Shown here piece by piece: positions 45,257 through 56,045 of a DNA stretch of 64,000 nt; the stretch's first letter is position 1; every line of letters begins with the position of its first letter. The notes under the pieces were generated by a model that worked only from the letters and a program-made list of their open reading frames with translations, ran no database searches and was not told the origin of the DNA. The DNA comes from CAWIHS01 sp963836005. GTDB lineage: Bacteria; Pseudomonadota; Gammaproteobacteria; GRL18. Position numbers and translations under genes: made by a program. Where the stretch lies: NCBI GenBank assembly GCA_963836005.1, contig CAWIHS010000005.1, positions 186,001 to 250,000 on the forward strand. The letters are read 5' to 3'.

Positions 45257-46136
45257 TCAAGTCCAACCGGACACTTTCTTTAGAGAACTTTCATAGTTAA
45301 TGGGTGACTGATCACCATTCGCAGTATGCAGCCTTACAAGGTTGTAATACCTCATATAGGCTGCGACATCTTTTTCCATATGATCTCGGGTTGGTTGAGC
45401 TATTTTAAATATCCAGTCATGTTTGAGGCTTCCAAAAAAACGCTCAACAACAGCATTATCCCAGCAGGTACCCACATCGCCCATACTCGCTCGTATACCA
45501 TATTCTTCCAGTAGCTTTCGATATCGCTTACTGGTGTACTGTGATCCACGATCACTATGAAATACTAGCCCTACAGGTGGTTGTCTCAAGTTATAGGCCA
45601 TGATCATTGCTTTGCATATCAAGTCTGTTGTCATGCGCTTACTGATGTCCCAGCCGACGATACGTCGTGAAAACAGATCCATGACAATAGCCAAATACAT
45701 CCAGCCTTCGCCCGTTTTTAAATAAGTTATATCACCCGCCCATACCTGATTAGGTGCAACAGGATTGAAGTTTTGATTTAACAGATTATCGGCCACATCA
45801 TCACTATGATTCTCGTTTGGTCGTTACCTTATAGGCGATACGCTGAGTGACTTTTAAATTCAGCTTTTTCATTAAGTTTCGTACTTTGTAACGACCTATC
45901 TGAAAGCCTTCTTCACGTAATTTTTTCATCATTTCACGGCTACCTAAGCTTTCACGACTCTGCTTAAATAGTGCTTTCATTCGACGATGCAGATGCAGTA
46001 TATCTGCACTAATCAGCTGTCCTGGCCTGTTCTTCCAGCCGTAATAAGCTGAAGTAGCTTACCCGCATAACCCGGCATAAAACAGTCGCCGGAAAATGCA
46101 CTGATTCGTCATTGATGAAATCAAACTTTACTTCAT
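45257..46136 (-). pseudogene. IS3 transposase orfB, frameshifted
   Basis: The C-terminal 179 codons (45257-45796) are an intact rve integrase core: WAGDITYLKTGEGWMYLAI, VFHSDRGSQYTSKRY, DNAVVERFFGSLKHD. The N-terminal part (YYGWKNRPGQLISADILHLH, SRESLGSREMMKKLREEGFQ, IGRYKVRNLMKKLNLKVTQ) lies in shifted frames, with breaks near 46045 and near 45810. Not functional without repair. Confidence 0.82.
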
Positions 46137-46416
46137 TTCTTTCGCGAAGAAGGCACTCGCCTTTTTTAATATCTCTTTCTCCATACGTAAATTCTTAATT
46201 TCTTTACGCAGTCGTTTCAGTTCTTCACGCTCATCGACTGCAACGATTTACTTCCAGCTGTGATTCTATTTGATCCTTCCAGCGATACAGCATATTACTG
46301 GCTATACCCAGTGATTTAGCCGCTTCTGGCACTGAATAACCCTGTTCTCGTACCAGTGCTACCGCTTCTTCTTTATATTCTTTAGAATATTGTTTGTATG
46401 TTCGTTTCTGTCCCAT
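46128..46416 (-). pseudogene. IS3 transposase orfA, frameshifted
   Basis: Starts MGQKRTYKQYSKEYKEEAVA with the helix-turn-helix region SVPEAAKSLGIASNMLYRWK. The frame ends early at EVNRCSR (46231), whereas the leucine-zipper continuation DEREELKRLRKEIKNLRMEK and ASAFFAKEMK is read in another frame to 46128. A one- or two-base indel near 46240 explains it. Confidence 0.8.
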
Positions 46417-46730
46417 TCTGACACCTCAATAATTGATAAATATTATCTCCTATTAAAGTGTCCGGTGCTATTAGACCACTACAAACGATCTCTTATATAC
46501 AAAAACGAAATATTTGAGCCAAGAGCCATAAGCTCTAATAAATATTAGGGTTATATATATTTATCTATGAATAGAACCTGTAGTTTGTTAAATGACTGAT
46601 ACTACAATAAGTCAAAGCATAACGATAAAAAATCGAATATTTTGTTAAACTTTCTAAGCACTTTTTTCGAAAACAAAATTTTATCCCCTGTGATTATCTA
46701 TAAAACCTGATATTTCCCCAGATACTTAGC

Positions 46731-47675
46731 TCATAACTTGGCAATACATTCTTCAATTTGTTGCTCAACATCATCAGAAAATTTCACTTGTCTGGAAGCA
46801 GATAAGTCAGGAATAGAAATATCCCTTTTGTCAATTTGTACTTTTTTTTGTACCAAAAATTCACCCATCTGAGCAAGAAATGCACCAGGATCCTGACAAA
46901 ATTTCTCATAACTAATAGATAACACTCGTCCCCTACCAATAATTTCTGCATCCGCTTCAATATTCTTATGAATAAAGTAGATCTGAGCAGCAGAACGCAT
47001 AATAATATTTTCATTCTTAAAGAGATCCCACTCTTTTGGCTTAACCGAAAACCATTCATACTCATCGGTTGCAACTTGAGTATGGGCTCTAATAATTGAG
47101 CGCATATTTGATTTAATCTCGCGATGAATATGAATAAACAGACAATTTGGAAAGATTTTATCCAGCAGCCTCATATGCACACTATGCATTACATTTTTAT
47201 TAATAAAAGCCCCCTTCATGACTTTGCATAGTCCATAAATTGTTTTTTGTATCACTGGTACGGGGATTCTCTCTAAATATGATTCATCCAAATAGTAACT
47301 TTCAGGAAACCAACGATTCCAAATCCATCCGCCTTCGTTAGGTGCTCCCCAACCATCAATACGTCCATATATACTAGAAAAATTTTTTTTGGGCTTGTGA
47401 CGCCACGTTTTAATTAGATTTTTCCCAAGAAGAGTAATCACAACAGGTGTGATGTAAAAACGATGTGCCAAATTTGATATATACGAAAAATTATACCTAC
47501 GTATCAAAAATTCATAAATTAATGTAGTACCCGATCTAGGGGGGCCAATAATAAACACAAGAGGACTTGTCGCTTTATCGGCTTTATTAAGTACCATTTT
47601 TTCAAATGGCCAGAGCCCCACCATTAATATCCATCTAGCCATTCCGACAAATATCTTTTTAATTTTTTTTGCCAT
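46731..47675 (-). CDS. Sulfotransferase
   Basis: A 314-residue Sulfotransfer_3-type protein. PLVFIIGPPRSGTTLIYEFL is the 5'-phosphosulfate-binding loop for PAPS, and the second site is likely FIHIHREIKSNMRSIIRAHT. Within an EPS locus it probably adds sulfate to the polymer or a lipid-linked sugar. It follows the GT2 gene by 44 bp in the same direction. Downstream lie 246 bp without a gene and then the IS3 element. Confidence 0.85.
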   Translation of the reverse strand: MAKKIKKIFVGMARWILMVGLWPFEKMVLNKADKATSPLVFIIGPPRSGTTLIYEFLIRRYNFSYISNLAHRFYITPVVITLLGKNLIKTWRHKPKKNFSSIYGRIDGWGAPNEGGWIWNRWFPESYYLDESYLERIPVPVIQKTIYGLCKVMKGAFINKNVMHSVHMRLLDKIFPNCLFIHIHREIKSNMRSIIRAHTQVATDEYEWFSVKPKEWDLFKNENIIMRSAAQIYFIHKNIEADAEIIGRGRVLSISYEKFCQDPGAFLAQMGEFLVQKKVQIDKRDISIPDLSASRQVKFSDDVEQQIEECIAKL

Positions 47676-47719
47676 ATGTTACTCTTGCTGAGGTATCTAC
47701 ATCCTGTAGTAGGTTAAAT

Positions 47720-48661
47720 TCAAGAATTTTTAAAATTAAGCAACCATAGTATACACGCTGTGTTGGATTTTATTTGCATTCCGACTGTATTTCGTGATGA
47801 AGGTTTGATCATATATTTAATGCACCGAGGAATAAGTCGAAAAAAATGATGTACAAATAAAATCAACTTGGAAGAAATAACACCATATAGGCCTTTATAC
47901 TTTTTCCAATATAACACCTGAGATTTCTCCCGTTCTACAATAAATCTAACAGGATCATTTGAAGAGCTGGCACGCCCTACATGAATCGCTTCAGCGTTGG
48001 GAACAAAAGCAAGTTGCCACCCCAGATCACCAAACCGCTTACTCCAATCAATATCCTCACCATACATAAAAAAACGCTCATCTAGTCCTCCTACTTGTTG
48101 AAGAGCTTCACGCCTAACTGCCCAAAAAGTGCCATTTAATATTTCAACATCAGTTTTAACTTCATTACCATCTACATAATTTAAGTGAATTTCTGAAAAT
48201 GGTGCGAAATCGGGAAATAACTCATTTAATCGCAGTGCTTGGGATAATAATCGACCAAACGTAGGTAAACGTTTACAAGTAGGCTGAAGATCACCATTAG
48301 AACGATATACTTTAGGGCCAGCCATTCCCACTTTAGGGTTTTTCTCTAAAAATACAAATAAGTTTTCAACACAATCTTTCTTAATAATCACATCAGAATT
48401 AACTAAAAAAAAATATCTCCCATTGCCATGAGATAAACCAATATTATTACCAATTGAAAAACCATTATTATTTTCACACTTAATAAGTTTTACATCAGGA
48501 TATCCTGCCTCCACCGCTTCTTGTGAACCATCGGTTGATGCATTGTCCACAACAATAACTTCATAGTTAACACTTGTTATATTTTTTTCAATCGATGATA
48601 AACAATCGATAAGTAATTTTTTCGTATTCCAACTCACAATAACTATTGACACATCCACCAT
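47720..48661 (-). CDS. GT2-family glycosyltransferase (rhamnosyltransferase-like)
   Basis: A 313-residue GT-A fold enzyme: VSIVIVSWNTKKLLIDCL, VIVVDNASTDGS, the metal-binding-type FFLVNSDVIIKKD and an acceptor-side GGLDERFFMYGEDIDWSKRF. These motifs are those of WbbL/rhamnosyltransferase-like members that extend EPS or O-antigen units on the cytoplasmic face. The C-terminus is basic and partly hydrophobic, suiting membrane association. Donor and acceptor sugars cannot be assigned. Confidence 0.9.
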   Translation of the reverse strand: MVDVSIVIVSWNTKKLLIDCLSSIEKNITSVNYEVIVVDNASTDGSQEAVEAGYPDVKLIKCENNNGFSIGNNIGLSHGNGRYFFLVNSDVIIKKDCVENLFVFLEKNPKVGMAGPKVYRSNGDLQPTCKRLPTFGRLLSQALRLNELFPDFAPFSEIHLNYVDGNEVKTDVEILNGTFWAVRREALQQVGGLDERFFMYGEDIDWSKRFGDLGWQLAFVPNAEAIHVGRASSSNDPVRFIVEREKSQVLYWKKYKGLYGVISSKLILFVHHFFRLIPRCIKYMIKPSSRNTVGMQIKSNTACILWLLNFKNS

Positions 48662-48684
48662 TATAATATATACCCATTTTATAA

Positions 48685-49716
48685 TTATTGTTTCTTGATA
48701 TATCCATAAATTTTTTCTATGACATAAAACGCTAATCTTGATCTATTATTAGTGTAAACATCAAAACTGCCAATATGAAATGCTTCTTCAGATCCCATCC
48801 GTGCTTTAAAAGTATGCACGTTGGGATTGTTTACTGGATCAATACCACCTAAATCATACTTAAGTAAACCTTTTCGTTTACTTAAGAGCAAAGTTTCCCA
48901 CCAGACAATATAAGAAGACCAAACACTAAGCCCTTCAGTACTCGTTGCTGCTAATATCCCTTGGGCAATTTCACCTAAATTGCTAGTAATGTGGGCCGTA
49001 ACCGGTGTCCCATTCAGGTAGGCTACAATCACATTCATTTTTTCCATGCTTGGCAATAATTCCTGTGCCCGAATAAAAACTTTTGGATCAAGACCGGTAA
49101 AGCCTTTGCGATCCCTGGACTCGTTATAAAGACTCTCAAGAACTTTAAATAACTCAAGTTCTGTCCCTTCACGTATTTCAAGGTTTTGCTTACTCGCCTT
49201 ATTAAGGTATCTACGCCAACTCCGATGAAAAGCGTTACGCAATTCATCTTCCTGTTTATCTAGCGACAAAAGCATCGTCCTGTATGGTTCAATACTCTTA
49301 ACTTTAATAAAACCTGCTTGTACTAAAATATCATTTATCAGCTTTCCCTCACAATCATTGTAAGCATTTGGAACTATTCGTAATACATCTACAGGGCCGC
49401 CTAATAAATAATCCTTAAAACACTGTAACATATCAGACGAACAGGGTACTCCATTTTTTCTGCGGACTAAAGGTCCCCATTGTACATAACCGATTTTGAA
49501 TCCAATGGGTTTAATCTGCCTAACACGCACTAGACACATCAAACACACGTCATTATTATCATCTTTTACTAATACGTGTATTAACGTCTGATTGTCCATT
49601 GTTGCTCTGACTTGCTGATAGGCCCAGGTTTGATAGATACTGTAATCCGCAAACCCATTAGCCATCACCTCCCATTCTTCCTTATTGAAATCATCTACAT
49701 CAACTCTATATATCAT
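48685..49716 (-). CDS. FemAB-like GNAT protein of exosortase locus
   Basis: A 343-residue protein of the Acetyltransf_6/FemAB type: AYQQVRATMDNQ and GFKIGYVQWGPLVRRK in the first GNAT-like half; RSWRRYLNKASKQNLEIREG and LLKYDLGGIDPVNNPNVHTF in the second. FemAB-like proteins are standing members of PEP-CTERM EPS clusters (TIGR03019-like), with presumed acyl or aminoacyl transfer to a glycan. It lies 23 bp upstream of the GT2 gene in one operon. Confidence 0.85.
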   Translation of the reverse strand: MIYRVDVDDFNKEEWEVMANGFADYSIYQTWAYQQVRATMDNQTLIHVLVKDDNNDVCLMCLVRVRQIKPIGFKIGYVQWGPLVRRKNGVPCSSDMLQCFKDYLLGGPVDVLRIVPNAYNDCEGKLINDILVQAGFIKVKSIEPYRTMLLSLDKQEDELRNAFHRSWRRYLNKASKQNLEIREGTELELFKVLESLYNESRDRKGFTGLDPKVFIRAQELLPSMEKMNVIVAYLNGTPVTAHITSNLGEIAQGILAATSTEGLSVWSSYIVWWETLLLSKRKGLLKYDLGGIDPVNNPNVHTFKARMGSEEAFHIGSFDVYTNNRSRLAFYVIEKIYGYIKKQ

Positions 49717-49814
49717 AACTACAAATTATTTACTGATTAAACATGAAGGGTTTTTATTCCTATTATCGATATTTTAGACTCATTCCATGTTTGAAATAGT
49801 TCCTTTGTTAAGAC

Positions 49815-50588
49815 TCATTTTATATTGGATAATACTATAACTTTTTTATATGCTTCTCTTACTGTTAAAATTTCAGCTCCAGACTTCAAAGATTCATCAA
49901 CTATTTTCGAAAAATATTCTGAAGTACATCCCCATGGAGAAGGATATTTTTCTATATCATGCGTATAAAATATCAACCATCCATTGACTAATTTATTTTT
50001 GTCTATTAAATTTGAGTTTTTCTTTAAGGGAATAGAGCTACTATATAATTTGTTAGCTCTTAACATGCTTAGGTCAATTATTCTGTTATTGATACCTGGA
50101 AATATGCCTCTACATGTATCATATTTCATAGACATCTTGTTTTTTAATTGTAATGAAGTTAGTCCAAATGGATATGAAAAATTAGTAAAATCATTTTGAT
50201 TGAAATATTCTTTGAAATACTTTTTGTTTTTATCAACATCATTTAAATATTCTATGATATTGTTTTTTTTATATGCCAGATGGGAGTATGTATGGCAACC
50301 AATTTCATGCCCTTTTTCAATCATTTTAAAAATAATATCATTATTAAAATGCTTACCCATTTCGTCTGTGGTTTTTGAGTTCAATCCCATAGAAGTGTAA
50401 TAGGTACCACGTAAAGAATTTTCTTCAAGGATTTTCCCCGCCACTTTGTATGCAGAAACTGGAAAATCATCAAAGGAGAATGAGATTATAGGTCTATCAA
50501 GTTTTATCATGCCCTTACTTGTAGATAAACTTAACCAGATGGTTTCTTTTATACGTCTTAATGGATAGTTAATCATTCGTTTAAACAC
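49815..50588 (-). CDS. Polysaccharide deacetylase (NodB-type)
   Basis: A 257-residue carbohydrate esterase family 4-like protein: PIISFSFDDFPVSAYK is motif 1 (metal-binding Asp), GHEIGCHTYSHLAY motif 2 (two His), and FTNFSYPFGLTS motif 3-like, where the usual R is Phe-Ser-Tyr. No signal peptide is obvious, so it may act on lipid-linked precursors. It is intact, unlike the second deacetylase gene at 52500-53125. Confidence 0.85.
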   Translation of the reverse strand: MFKRMINYPLRRIKETIWLSLSTSKGMIKLDRPIISFSFDDFPVSAYKVAGKILEENSLRGTYYTSMGLNSKTTDEMGKHFNNDIIFKMIEKGHEIGCHTYSHLAYKKNNIIEYLNDVDKNKKYFKEYFNQNDFTNFSYPFGLTSLQLKNKMSMKYDTCRGIFPGINNRIIDLSMLRANKLYSSSIPLKKNSNLIDKNKLVNGWLIFYTHDIEKYPSPWGCTSEYFSKIVDESLKSGAEILTVREAYKKVIVLSNIK

Positions 50589-50930
50589 AATTTTGTTTTC
50601 GTCTTTTTCACAAGATCTACATATGTATCATGGTTACTTAACTTTTCTGGATGAATCATCCTTTTCCCAAGAAAAATCATCTAATTGCTTATATTGTTTT
50701 CTGGCACGTATGCGTGAGTACAAATTAATATACAAATAAACTGGTAATTATAACCAAAAATTTGGAGATTTAAAAAATAATCTTAACATAAGCATTCTTT
50801 GATTTGTCATCAGTTGTCTTCAAATCTGGAAATAATAATTTTAGTTGATATTGTCCCAGACGACTCCTTGTTTTAATTTTAACTAATCCAGTAAGATTTT
50901 CAGGTGGTCTAACATTTGAAAACGCATTAT

Positions 50931-51484
50931 TCACTCAAATCCTTTCATTTTCATTAAAAATTGAACGAATATATCCGTCATCTGAAATAACATCTGAGGG
51001 AAATAATTAAAGCGTTTTCGACCTTCTGAGGACAGTGCATACATTCCTGTTCCAACACCAACAAAATTATATGGTAGATTCATCCATATATTATAATAAG
51101 CCCGCACAATCCAATTTGTTAATTTTAAATCCATTTTAGTTCAGGATATGCGACTAATCCTTCCTTGTTTTTTAATGCTTTTGCCATCCTTCTGATTGAA
51201 TGAATATTGATTGTAATATCAGCATCAATATAAAAACGTAAATGTGCGCTTGCTAATTTGTCGTCCGCGTTTAATGCATTAACTTTAGAAGCAATAGGGA
51301 TTTCAATTACGTGTACATGTGGTTCATATTTTTAGCAAGTTGAATTGTGTTATCAGTACAGCCATTGCAGGATACAATGATTTCAAGTTCATCGTATTAA
51401 CGAACCTTCAAAAGTAGATTCGATACATCTTGAAATTACATTTTCTTCATTATAAGCAGGAACTATAATTGATATATCTGCCAT
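50931..51484 (-). pseudogene. GT2 glycosyltransferase, frameshifted and truncated
   Basis: Reads MADISIIVPAYNEENVISRC from 51484, then after a frameshift EIIVSCNGCTDNTIQLAK, after another VIEIPIASKVNALNADDKLA and RFYIDADITINIHSIRRMAK, then MDLKLTNWIVRAYYNIWMN and YALSSEGRKRFNYFPQM before ending at 50931. At least two indels occur (near 51390 and 51330). A glycosyltransferase step of the EPS pathway appears lost. 50589-50930 shows no gene. Confidence 0.8.
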
Positions 51485-51523
51485 GGTCACAATCTATATT
51501 ATTTATACATTCTAAATAAGAAC

Positions 51524-52415
51524 TTATTTTGATAATAATTCATCAGATGCATAGGTCCGATAGAGTCTAAAGATTCTTGAATATTCCACTGGTTCAAGTT
51601 TTTCTTGTAAGTCATTTTCATCATTGGCTAATGAATATTTTTATGATTCCGAAAATGATTTTGCTGTGGCCAACTGATGATCATTACGTGTTTCACTAAG
51701 ATTTCCACGTCTTGGCATTATCATAAGAGGTTTACCTAATTCTAAAACTGAAAGAATTGTTCCCATACCGGCATGAGCAACAACAAGTTCAGATTTTTTT
51801 ATATACTCACGATATTCATTAGGCTCAAGATGATTTACCCATTCAATATTTTCAGGCTTGTAACTACTGTTACCAATCTGGGCAAAAATTTCAATGTTGT
51901 TTTTTGTTTTTACCCATGTATCAATAGCCCTGATCAATCGTTCAAAAGGCATCTGTGCACCAACAGTAACAAAAATCATAACACAGAACCTGAAAACATT
52001 GGGTCCATCATGTTTAGACAAATGTTCCCATTGTGTTAACCATAAATCGGCATAAGGCTTGACCATTCGCCCGGATAAAGACATCTCTTCCACATTTGCA
52101 ATACTATCAATCCAAATTGTTCTGGCTCCTAATCATCTTACCTAATCGCAAGCGCAAAATAACCCGGAGCTGCACCAGTTGATAGAATAACATCTGGTCT
52201 GAATACGTAATATAAGAATAAGATATTTGCAACGCCATTAAAATCAACTTCATTTTATTCCAGCGAGTTGCATCACTTATAGTGTAGAAGTTTTCATCTG
52301 AAACATCCTGTTTATAACTATTACTGACAGTAACATAAGTTACATTATATTTTTCTAATACGGGTCGTAAACGCAGCATTTGAGTCCAATGTCCTCCACC
52401 CGAAGATACTGCCAA
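51524..52415 (-). pseudogene. Alg14-Alg13 (PssD-PssE-like) glycosyltransferase, frameshifted
   Basis: The Alg14-like part reads AVSSGGGHWTQMLRLRPVLE and SDATRWNKMKLILMALQISY from 52415, then shifts; SLSGRMVKPYADLWLTQWEH is read from 52093. The Alg13-like part has MIFVTVGAQMPFERLIRAID and LVVAHAGMGTILSVLELG (the HAGxG nucleotide-sugar site), and a shifted tail KYSLANDENDLQEKLEPVEY ends at 51524. Three or more indels. Such pairs add GlcNAc or GlcA to lipid-linked sugars; here the enzyme is probably dead. Confidence 0.78.
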
Positions 52416-52499
52416 TTAATTTCAATTTATTTTTCAACAATGTTGCTTTTTCCTATTTGCATATCAGATAATATATGGTTTTATCTGCCACTTTTTTAT

Positions 52500-53125
52500 T
52501 CAAGCTAATTGCAATAGTGCTTCAGTCAATTCTAAAACAAATTTTTCACGTTCTATTGCCTCATAACCTTCACGATCAAAATCATGAAGTAATACAACAC
52601 CGCCTCCTTGTCTTGCCACTGATTCAACAACATCATTGACATCTGGTAGCACTTCATGTGTGTCACCAGAATCATAAGTCCACCAGCCAAAACAACTTTT
52701 TCGAAATTTGATCACTAACCATATAGGTAGAGTTATTTTACCATATGGCGGTCTAAATGGTGGGTTTTGATTTATACAATACTGTTCAAGGCTTTTAAAT
52801 CCAGCTTTTACATCCTTTAATGCTTTCCAGGGCCAGTTTCTCCAGGCATTTAAATGATTTTGACTATGACATCCAATTTCATGACCGGCCATTGAATTTC
52901 TCTAAGTGTTGTTGGGTATATATTTACATTTTGTCCCAATAAAAAAAATGTTGCTTTTGCATTATATTTACATAATAAATCCAACAGTCTTGGTGTCAAT
53001 TTCTTTCCGGGTCCATCATCAAACGTTAAAACTAAAACACCTTCTTGACGGCATTTTACTAATAGTTGATGTTCTGTTCTCTTTCGTAGAAAGTAGGGAA
53101 AAAATATACAAAGATAACAATGCAA
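52500..53125 (-). pseudogene. Polysaccharide deacetylase, frameshifted
   Basis: Motif 1 VLVLTFDDGPGKKLTPRLLD is in the upstream frame (53125-52850) and motif 2 AGHEIGCHSQNHLNAW in the downstream frame (from 52892), followed by FRPPYGK and VLLHDFDREGYEAIERE. A single indel near 52890 breaks the gene. An N-terminal hydrophobic anchor (CYLCIFFPYFLRK) is present. It resembles the standard deacetylase of exosortase EPS loci. Confidence 0.8.
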
Positions 53126-53391
53126 AATACAAGTGAGAAATAAAACACTTACCTAAGTACCATTTGCGAATCAACTATAATAAAATATATTCGATTGGAT
53201 TATTTATTTAAGTCCTAATTTGTTTGCTTTTTGCTCGTAATTTTAGTTCATCATTTTGATTATGTTATCATGGTTTAATAGCAACGAATATCTACAAACA
53301 AAAATCTGAATATTATTTTTAGTTTAATTGGGTTCTTCCCTTAAACCTATAAATTATTTTCATCACTTCCACATGATTTCAGTTTTTACAA

Positions 53392-55767
53392 CTATTTCTT
53401 TAGCAAAATCTGAGCATCCTCATACCCATCAAACTTTCCCTTTTCATCCGCCAGTTTTATCGCAGTATTAAACTGCTCTTTTGCTTTATCCGGTTCATTA
53501 AGTTCGACATAAACCTTGCCCAGGTGGTAATGATAGATAGCCATATCATCTTTGTTTTTTACAGCCACTTGCAAAAGAGCGTAAGCTTTTTCCATATTGC
53601 CATTTAAGTAATAAATCCAGCCCAGCGTGTCTGCATAATAAGGAACGCTTGTATTCTCAAATTGTTTTGCCAATTGATAAGCTTTTTCCAGGTCCTCTGG
53701 GTTACCCGAATAGCTTAACAATGAAGCCTGATTATTTGCTGCCATTTCAGCGGTTGGATCCTGCTTAAGGATAATTTCATACTGTTCAATGGCTTTTTCA
53801 TTTTGTTTTAATTGCTCGTAGGCTTTTGCCAGATAATAACGAAAGACAACTGCATCAGGTTTTTGTGTTAAAGCCTGCTGAGAAATGGAAATCGCATTTT
53901 CTGTTTGCCCCTGTGAATTATAAATATCGGCCAGCGTTCTATAGTTTGCTATCACATCGGGTTTTAATGTAATAAGCTTTCTATAGGTCTCTATCGCTTT
54001 TTCCGGTTGTTTATTGGCCAGATAGAGCTTTGTCAAAAAGGTGTAGGCCTGATCATTACTAGACGGATTTTTTGCTATAAAGTCGTTTAAATAGTTTATG
54101 GCACCATTTTGATCATTATTCTGGATATAATTGTTCACTAATGCCGTTAAAGGTAATGCAGCTTGAGGATCAGTTACCAGCATAGCGGATAGGGACTGAA
54201 TGCTTTCATCATATTTACCTTCACCCTGTAGAATAAGGGCATTAATATAGGTTTTATATGCAGAAGAATCTTCGTTCGTATTTTGTTTCAAAAGATTTTT
54301 TGCTTCATCCCAGTTTTTATTGGCCAGGAAAGCATTCATTAGTATCGCATACCCCATATCATCGAGCTTTTGATTTTTTTCCAAAGGCTGCATGATTTCG
54401 ATGACCTTTGAATATTTTTTTTCTTTCAGGTTAAGCATTGCATATTGATTAGCCGCCCTGATATTAAGTGGGTTAATTTCAAGGATTTTAACAATAGTCT
54501 CTGTTGCAAGATCTTCTGATTTATTTAGCGCATAGGCTGCAGCAAGCAATTCTAGCGTTTTTTCATCCGTGGGTTTATTACGCAACACCACTCTGAGATC
54601 AGTAATAGCAGACTCATACTCTTTATCAGACAGTTTAATGAGGGCTCTGTATAACAATGCATCACTGTTATTGGGTTCTTCTGCCAGTACTTCATTGATT
54701 AAAGTTCTGGCTTCATCTACATTCTGTGAAGACAAAGCTAAACGAGTCATACTGTTTTTAACCAGTATCTTTTCACCTTCCTGTTCCGAGCTTTGCAAAA
54801 TGGTATTATAAAGCACCAGAGCATCTTCTTTTTTCCCCTGCTGCTGATACAACTCGGCCAGAGCCAATTTCAATTTATTATCTTCGTCAGATGAAGTTTC
54901 GATTTGTTTTTCCAGTTCAGTGATCGCTGTTTTTACATCCTGTTGCGAAAGAAAATTAACCAGCATTAATTTTGCAGTGGTATTATCAGGATTATCCTGA
55001 ACTGATTCTCTAAGTACCTGAGCTGCTTTGTTCTGTTCGTTCATACGTAAAAAATACAAAGCCAGCGCCTGCCGATAAGAAAGGTTTTCAGGCTCTTTGT
55101 AAATCAGGCTATAAAAGCTTTTAACCACTTCAGCCTGTTTACCCTGGACGGCATTTAACTGAATGGTTAACAGATCAAGAACTTTTTCATTTTTTTCATT
55201 GCGTTGTACCAGTTCAATCGCTTGCTGAATTTGTTTGAATTGTTTTTCCGGCAGCGCCATGGAAACATACAGTTGCAGTGCATCAATATTGTTGGGATTA
55301 TTTTTCAGCACCTTCGTTATCAAATCCAGTGCCTTGCTCTTGTCCTGTTCTTTATAAGCTATCGCTGCCTGAAGTATTTGAGCGTTGACATTATCTGCTT
55401 CTATTGATAAGGCTTCATTAAGTTTTTCTTTTGACTTTTCAACCTCACCTGACAGTAAAAACAGTTTAGCTAAAGCCAAAATGGCTTCTGTATGCTGCGG
55501 ATTAAACTTGACGGCATTCAACATATTGTTGTGCATACCTTTCCAGTTTTTATTTTTTTCCTGAATCAGTCCCAGCGAGTAATAGGCATCTGCATAATTA
55601 GGGTTAATTTTCAGGGCATTTTTTAATTCAACGGAAGCTTTTGCATATTCACCCTGGTCAAAATAGGTTATGGCTTTTTGATAATACTCTGCTGCTTTAT
55701 CTTCTGAACTGCTGCAGCCATAAACGCTGAAAAAGGAGATTAAAACTAAAAATAGTATTTTTTTCAC
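53392..55767 (-). CDS. prsT: TPR-repeat lipoprotein PrsT of exosortase system
   Basis: A 791-residue lipoprotein: signal peptide MKKILFLVLISFFSVYGC with lipobox Cys18, followed almost wholly by TPR repeats (for example YADAYYSLGLIQEKNKNWKG, ALPLTALVNNYIQNNDQNGA, YYADTLGWIYYLNGNMEKAY). The layout matches PrsT (TIGR02917), a scaffold encoded beside exosortase A. Members run to about 900 residues, so this one is a little short. It lies downstream of the exosortase gene; a tandem 42-bp repeat fills the 340-bp space between. Probably anchored at the outer membrane, organising EPS synthesis or export. Confidence 0.92.
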   Translation of the reverse strand: MKKILFLVLISFFSVYGCSSSEDKAAEYYQKAITYFDQGEYAKASVELKNALKINPNYADAYYSLGLIQEKNKNWKGMHNNMLNAVKFNPQHTEAILALAKLFLLSGEVEKSKEKLNEALSIEADNVNAQILQAAIAYKEQDKSKALDLITKVLKNNPNNIDALQLYVSMALPEKQFKQIQQAIELVQRNEKNEKVLDLLTIQLNAVQGKQAEVVKSFYSLIYKEPENLSYRQALALYFLRMNEQNKAAQVLRESVQDNPDNTTAKLMLVNFLSQQDVKTAITELEKQIETSSDEDNKLKLALAELYQQQGKKEDALVLYNTILQSSEQEGEKILVKNSMTRLALSSQNVDEARTLINEVLAEEPNNSDALLYRALIKLSDKEYESAITDLRVVLRNKPTDEKTLELLAAAYALNKSEDLATETIVKILEINPLNIRAANQYAMLNLKEKKYSKVIEIMQPLEKNQKLDDMGYAILMNAFLANKNWDEAKNLLKQNTNEDSSAYKTYINALILQGEGKYDESIQSLSAMLVTDPQAALPLTALVNNYIQNNDQNGAINYLNDFIAKNPSSNDQAYTFLTKLYLANKQPEKAIETYRKLITLKPDVIANYRTLADIYNSQGQTENAISISQQALTQKPDAVVFRYYLAKAYEQLKQNEKAIEQYEIILKQDPTAEMAANNQASLLSYSGNPEDLEKAYQLAKQFENTSVPYYADTLGWIYYLNGNMEKAYALLQVAVKNKDDMAIYHYHLGKVYVELNEPDKAKEQFNTAIKLADEKGKFDGYEDAQILLKK

Positions 55768-55892
55768 AGAAAACCTCTTATTTGTGAATTAAAAATGTTC
55801 GTACTTAAGGTACAATTCAGTGGTACCTGCAGGTGTTACTAACCTGGATTAATCAATAAACACAGGGCTATATGGCATTAACAACTTACTAC

Positions 55893-56045
55893 CCCCATCC
55901 TAACCTTCCCCCTGCAAGGGGGAAGGAATATAGTGTCTAGTCCTCGCCTTAACCTTAAAAGGGGAAGGAATATAGTGTCTAGTCCTCGCCTTAACCTTAA
56001 AAGGGGAAGGAATGTATTCTCCGCCCTGTAAACCTTAAAGTGAAA
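55893..56045. repeat. 42-bp tandem repeats with GGGGAAGGAA motif
   Basis: Units beginning AAGGAATATAGTGTCTAGTC at 55923 and 55965, with a diverged third at 56007, period 42 bp; they follow a CCTTCCCCCTGCAAGGGGGAAGG palindrome core at 55902. Lies between exosortase and prsT and contains no gene. Confidence 0.8.

Larger units (their letters stand above)
45249..46484 (-). mobile_element. IS3-family element (decayed)
   Basis: About 1236 bp. Inverted ends TGTACTGGTC...CCGGACACTTT (45249) and AAAGTGTCCGG...GACCACTACA (to 46484). It carries orfA- and orfB-type frames with several frameshifts. No clear target duplication was seen. Confidence 0.8.
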
